Source: Paracoccaceae bacterium
GTDB taxonomy: Bacteria; Pseudomonadota; Alphaproteobacteria; Rhodobacterales; Rhodobacteraceae
Direction of reading: 5' to 3'
DNA length: 64,000 nucleotides
NCBI GenBank assembly: GCA_028097405.1
Contig: JAOHEK010000001.1
Span: 1 to 64,000, forward strand
Made by a program: the position numbers and the translations under genes. The notes below the pieces were generated by a model. That model was not told where the DNA came from. It searched no databases and saw nothing but the letters and a program-made list of their open reading frames with translations. Shown here in pieces: positions 60,395-64,000 of this stretch (position 1 is the stretch's first letter; every line of letters starts with the position of its first letter).

Positions 60395-61588
60395 ATGGCC
60401 AGAAAAACACTCGACGACATGGACCTTAACGGCAAAGTCGTGCTGACACGTGTGGATCTGAACGTGCCTATGGAAAACGGCACGGTCAGCGACACCACCC
60501 GGATAGAGCGCATTGTGCCAACGGTCCAAGCCATTCTTGACGCCGGCGGAAAGCCCGTGCTTCTGGCGCATTTCGGCCGCCCCAAGGGCGAACGCGTGCC
60601 CAAAATGTCGTTGGGCTTGATCCGCGGCGCCGTTGAAGACGTCCTTGGCGTACCCGTGGATTTTTCGGAAGACTGCATCGGCCTTCCCGCGAAAACCGCC
60701 GTAGCTGGGTTGGAAGCCGGGCGTGTGCTATTGTTGGAAAACACGCGCTTTCACGCAGGCGAAGAAAGCAATGACGCAATGTTTGCCGCTTCGCTAGCAG
60801 CCTTGGGCGACGTCTATGTGAATGACGCATTTTCCGCAGCACACCGCGCCCATGCGTCGACCGAGGCCTTGGCCCGCCTGCGCCCCTGCGCTGCTGGGCG
60901 CTTGATGGAAACCGAATTGAAGGCGCTGGAAGCCGCATTGACCGAGCCCGAGCGGCCTTTGGTGGCCGTTGTGGGGGGGGCGAAAGTTTCGACCAAGCTG
61001 GATTTGCTGGGCAATCTGGTCCGCAAGGTGAACACTTTGGTGATTGGAGGCGGCATGGCGAATACGTTTCTGGCCGCCAAAGGCATCGACGTCGGCAAGT
61101 CGCTGGCAGAACACGACATGACTGACACCGCGCTAGACATAATGGCCAAGGCCGAGGAAGCCGCATGCGACATTCTTTTACCCGTGGATGTGGTCTGCGC
61201 GAAGGAATTTGCAGCAGGTGCGGCGAACATCACAGTTGCCGCCGACGCCTGCCCTGCGGATCACATGATTTTGGACGCCGGGCCTAAAACGGTCGAACTA
61301 ATCGCCAAGGCCTTCGAGGACGCCAAAACACTGATCTGGAACGGTCCCATGGGCGCCTTTGAGATCGAGCCATTCGACAAAGCAACCGTAGCTGCGGCCC
61401 AGAAGGCCGGTGAATTGACCAAGGCCGGCGTATTGGTTTCCGTCGCCGGTGGTGGCGACACCGTGGCCGCCTTGAACCAAGCGGGTGTGTCGGGCGATTT
61501 CACCTATATCTCGTCGGCAGGCGGCGCCTTCCTTGAGTGGATGGAAGGCAAAACGCTTCCCGGAGTGGCCGCATTGGACCAAGCCTAG
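60395..61588 (+). CDS. pgk: Phosphoglycerate kinase
   Basis: [64 protein letters not shown]. Confidence 0.98.
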   Translation: MARKTLDDMDLNGKVVLTRVDLNVPMENGTVSDTTRIERIVPTVQAILDAGGKPVLLAHFGRPKGERVPKMSLGLIRGAVEDVLGVPVDFSEDCIGLPAKTAVAGLEAGRVLLLENTRFHAGEESNDAMFAASLAALGDVYVNDAFSAAHRAHASTEALARLRPCAAGRLMETELKALEAALTEPERPLVAVVGGAKVSTKLDLLGNLVRKVNTLVIGGGMANTFLAAKGIDVGKSLAEHDMTDTALDIMAKAEEAACDILLPVDVVCAKEFAAGAANITVAADACPADHMILDAGPKTVELIAKAFEDAKTLIWNGPMGAFEIEPFDKATVAAAQKAGELTKAGVLVSVAGGGDTVAALNQAGVSGDFTYISSAGGAFLEWMEGKTLPGVAALDQA

Positions 61589-62080
61589 GTCTTTTGCGGA
61601 ATTGCGCCGGGCTTTCGATTGATTTCCATCGTCAGCCACTGCTGAATTCCCAGTAAACCCGCGATCGGGACCGATTTGAAGAGCAGGAATGGCAGTCATT
61701 TATTCGGACTCCAAGCGAGCCACGGTTGCATTTGACGGACAATGCAACTAGATAGCTCGTATGCGGATTGCCGTTTTCAGCTGCTTGGATGCAAAGTCCA
61801 GCGATGCGAATTGTGCTCCTCTATTTCTGAAAATTCGATATTTCTGAAAATTCGATGTTTTACCTCTTTTGAGGCTCGACGCATGAAAAAATGCCAATGT
61901 TGTAGCGTGACACTGCCAGTTGTCGCGCTTGATCATTTGGTGTTTTCGGAATTCGTTTTGAAATGGCTTTGCCACAATGGAATGAAGACTGGCTTCAAGC
62001 ACGATCAGACCTGAAACCTCGACGCAACATAATGAAGGCAGAGTCTACTCTGTCAAAGGACCAAATATGACCATTCCAAT

Positions 62081-62986
62081 ATGGCCGGGCAACGCAAGCA
62101 TAACACAAGCTTGCGCCTGCTTAGCCTTCAAGGAAGGGGCGTCAGCTTGAGCAATCATAATATGCACCCCACACCCTTAGCTTTAACCATTGCGCCAGCG
62201 CATTCCTACGAAACCGTCCGGCTAATAAGGGGTTTAGTCGCGTTTATGACTGGGGCGTTTTTGCTACTTTCATTCCCTGTTCATGGTCAAAGCACATCGC
62301 CTTCTTTACCGAAAAATGCACAAGCGAAAAGCTATGGTGACGGGTGGGAATGCATCCTTGGGTACCGAGAAGCTGACCGTGGATGCGTTGAGATTGAGGT
62401 GCCAGATAATGCTTATGTGACCGACCGTTCCTATGGCGCGGGATGGGAATGCTTGCATGGGTTTCAGGAAACTGGCGATGAAACTTGCACTGAAGTGACG
62501 GTTCCCATCGGCGGCTATCTGGATTCGACCGGTCGACGGTGGGAGTGCGAAAGAGGATATGAACGTGTCGGAGACTCTTGTGAAAAAATTGCCCTACCTG
62601 AAAACGCTTATCTAACGGATGATTCCTATGGGCCAAAATGGCACTGTCGTCGCGGTTTTTTTGCCAATGGCGATGTCTGTTCAGAAATTGAAATTCCAGA
62701 AAACGCATACCTGAATTCAACACGCCGTGGGCACCCTTGGATCTGCGATCGTGGCTTTATTGAAAAATCAGGCGCTTGTGAAGCAATTGAAATCCCCGAT
62801 AATGGGTATTTTACCGACGCGACCCATGGCAACCGTTGGAAATGTGAACGCGGTTTCTTTGTAGCCGGTAGCCGTTGCCTGCCCGTCGCCATTCCTGCCA
62901 ATGCTCATCTTGCACGGTCCGGTAATCGTTGGGAATGTCACCGGAATTTTCAGAAAGTGAAGGATGCCTGCATTCTAAATAGGTAA
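62081..62986 (+). CDS. Secreted protein with seven ~32-aa Cys-containing tandem repeats
   Basis: Signal-like segment LVAFMTGAFLLLSFPVHGQS then seven W-x-C-x-x-G-[FY]-...-C units; start uncertain (62081, 62162 or 62246). Confidence 0.75.
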   Translation: MAGQRKHNTSLRLLSLQGRGVSLSNHNMHPTPLALTIAPAHSYETVRLIRGLVAFMTGAFLLLSFPVHGQSTSPSLPKNAQAKSYGDGWECILGYREADRGCVEIEVPDNAYVTDRSYGAGWECLHGFQETGDETCTEVTVPIGGYLDSTGRRWECERGYERVGDSCEKIALPENAYLTDDSYGPKWHCRRGFFANGDVCSEIEIPENAYLNSTRRGHPWICDRGFIEKSGACEAIEIPDNGYFTDATHGNRWKCERGFFVAGSRCLPVAIPANAHLARSGNRWECHRNFQKVKDACILNR

Positions 62987-63059
62987 GCTTCAATTCTTGG
63001 CGCGCTTCAAAGTCTGCGCTGTAAGCAGTGAAAATTTCTCAATTCACTTAAAGGAAAAA

Positions 63060-64000
63060 ATGGAAAACGAACTATTGGCCTCAGACACCATTCGGCGAAG
63101 TATCAAAGGTGCCCAAGCACCACCATCAAATCAAAATACTCAACACAAGACAATTGCGACCGCGCCAACAGCAATTGTGTATTGCGAAGGTAATTTCGCC
63201 AAAATCGATGGAAAAACAGCAAACGGTCTTGTTCGGTATTCACAGGCATATCGCATCGTTTCTGTAATTGACGCCGCGCATGATGGATCTGATAGCGGTC
63301 AGGTTCTCGATGGGATCGAAAATCAAATTCCGATCTTTGCCACCTTAGATGCAGCAGTCTCAAACCAACCAACGGTTCCAAAAACATTCATTTTCGGAAT
63401 GGCGCCATCAACCGGCAGACTATCCCCCACGGATCGAAGCGTCGTATTAAGCGCGATCGCACACGGCATGAATATCGTCAGCGGATTGCATGAATACCTA
63501 AGCGATGATGCCGAAATCTCTGGCGCCGCCCTTTTACGAAACGTCACGATCCGCGACATTCGCAAACCCCGTCCTAGCAAAGACATGCGCCTATTCGATG
63601 GAAGCGTCGCAGACGTGAAAGCGGTTCGTATCGCCGTTTTGGGCACGGATTGCGCGATTGGAAAACGGACGACGGCGACAGTTTTAGAAGGCGCATTAAA
63701 CGCACTGGGCATTAAAACCGTTCTGATCGGAACCGGCCAAACGGGCTTGATGCAAGGCGCGAAATACGGTGTCGCCATGGATGCTGTACCGCCTCAATTC
63801 TGCTGTGGCGAGCTTGAGCGCGCGATTGTCGCCGCCTCCAAAACGGAAAACCCCGATGTCATTTTGATCGAAGGTCAGGGTGCTTTAAGCCATCCGGCGT
63901 TCTGCACATCCGCATTTATTCTGCGCGGCAGCCAACCCGATGGGGTGATCCTTCAGCATGCGCCTAAACGCGCGCACAGATGTGATTTTCCTAATATGCC
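63060..64000 (+). CDS. DUF1611 (DgcN-like) protein, partial at window edge
   Basis: AAGGAAAAAATG start; open to window end; TAIVYCEGNFAKIDGKTANGLVRYSQAYRIVSVIDAAHDGSDSG; P-loop-like GTDCAIGKRTTAT; GTGQTGLMQGAKYGVAMDAVP. Confidence 0.85.
   Translation, partial: MENELLASDTIRRSIKGAQAPPSNQNTQHKTIATAPTAIVYCEGNFAKIDGKTANGLVRYSQAYRIVSVIDAAHDGSDSGQVLDGIENQIPIFATLDAAVSNQPTVPKTFIFGMAPSTGRLSPTDRSVVLSAIAHGMNIVSGLHEYLSDDAEISGAALLRNVTIRDIRKPRPSKDMRLFDGSVADVKAVRIAVLGTDCAIGKRTTATVLEGALNALGIKTVLIGTGQTGLMQGAKYGVAMDAVPPQFCCGELERAIVAASKTENPDVILIEGQGALSHPAFCTSAFILRGSQPDGVILQHAPKRAHRCDFPNM

Noticed and set aside
60975-60983. G8 tract inside pgk
   Set aside because: Encodes the conserved VVGGAKVS motif in frame; no reason to invoke slippage in an essential gene.
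61742-62014. 90-aa plus ORF between pgk and the repeat protein
   Set aside because: No RBS or domain; the region contains a short direct repeat (tttctgaaaattcgat) and looks non-coding.

Overview
This 64 kb window is most consistent with a Rhodobacteraceae (Roseobacter-type) alphaproteobacterial chromosome; that assignment is inferred from gene content. The left ~3.6 kb is the end of a mobile element. It carries a HigBA-like toxin-antitoxin pair, a ColE1-like mob module (mobC, then a relaxase with two further ORFs nested in another frame) and a winged-helix Rep-like gene with four iteron-like repeats inside its coding sequence. It ends at a 49-nt 3' fragment of tRNA-Cys(GCA), a probable att site. 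Next comes a decayed copper module: truncated copD, a deleted copC remnant, a glutaredoxin-MauE fusion, and a CueR-like regulator with a recognisable 19-bp-spacer MerR-type promoter. The rest is mostly backbone (uvrA, lpdA, queA, AsmA-like, bcp, M23/bactofilin, prfB, PBP1A, amidase, ispG, RodZ-like, hemA, eno, PPIases, pgk). Accessory items include an ABC amino-acid cluster with no ATPase followed by an orphan formylglycine-generating enzyme, a multi-lesion LysM/TRAP-SBP pseudogene, an IS256-family element next to the prfB stop codon, a Hint-domain protein, a soxR/DUF1127 pair flanked by two inverted tRNA-Val genes, and a secreted protein of seven Cys-containing repeats. No CRISPR array or rRNA was seen. 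All homology calls are from recognising protein sequences by eye; no database search was run.
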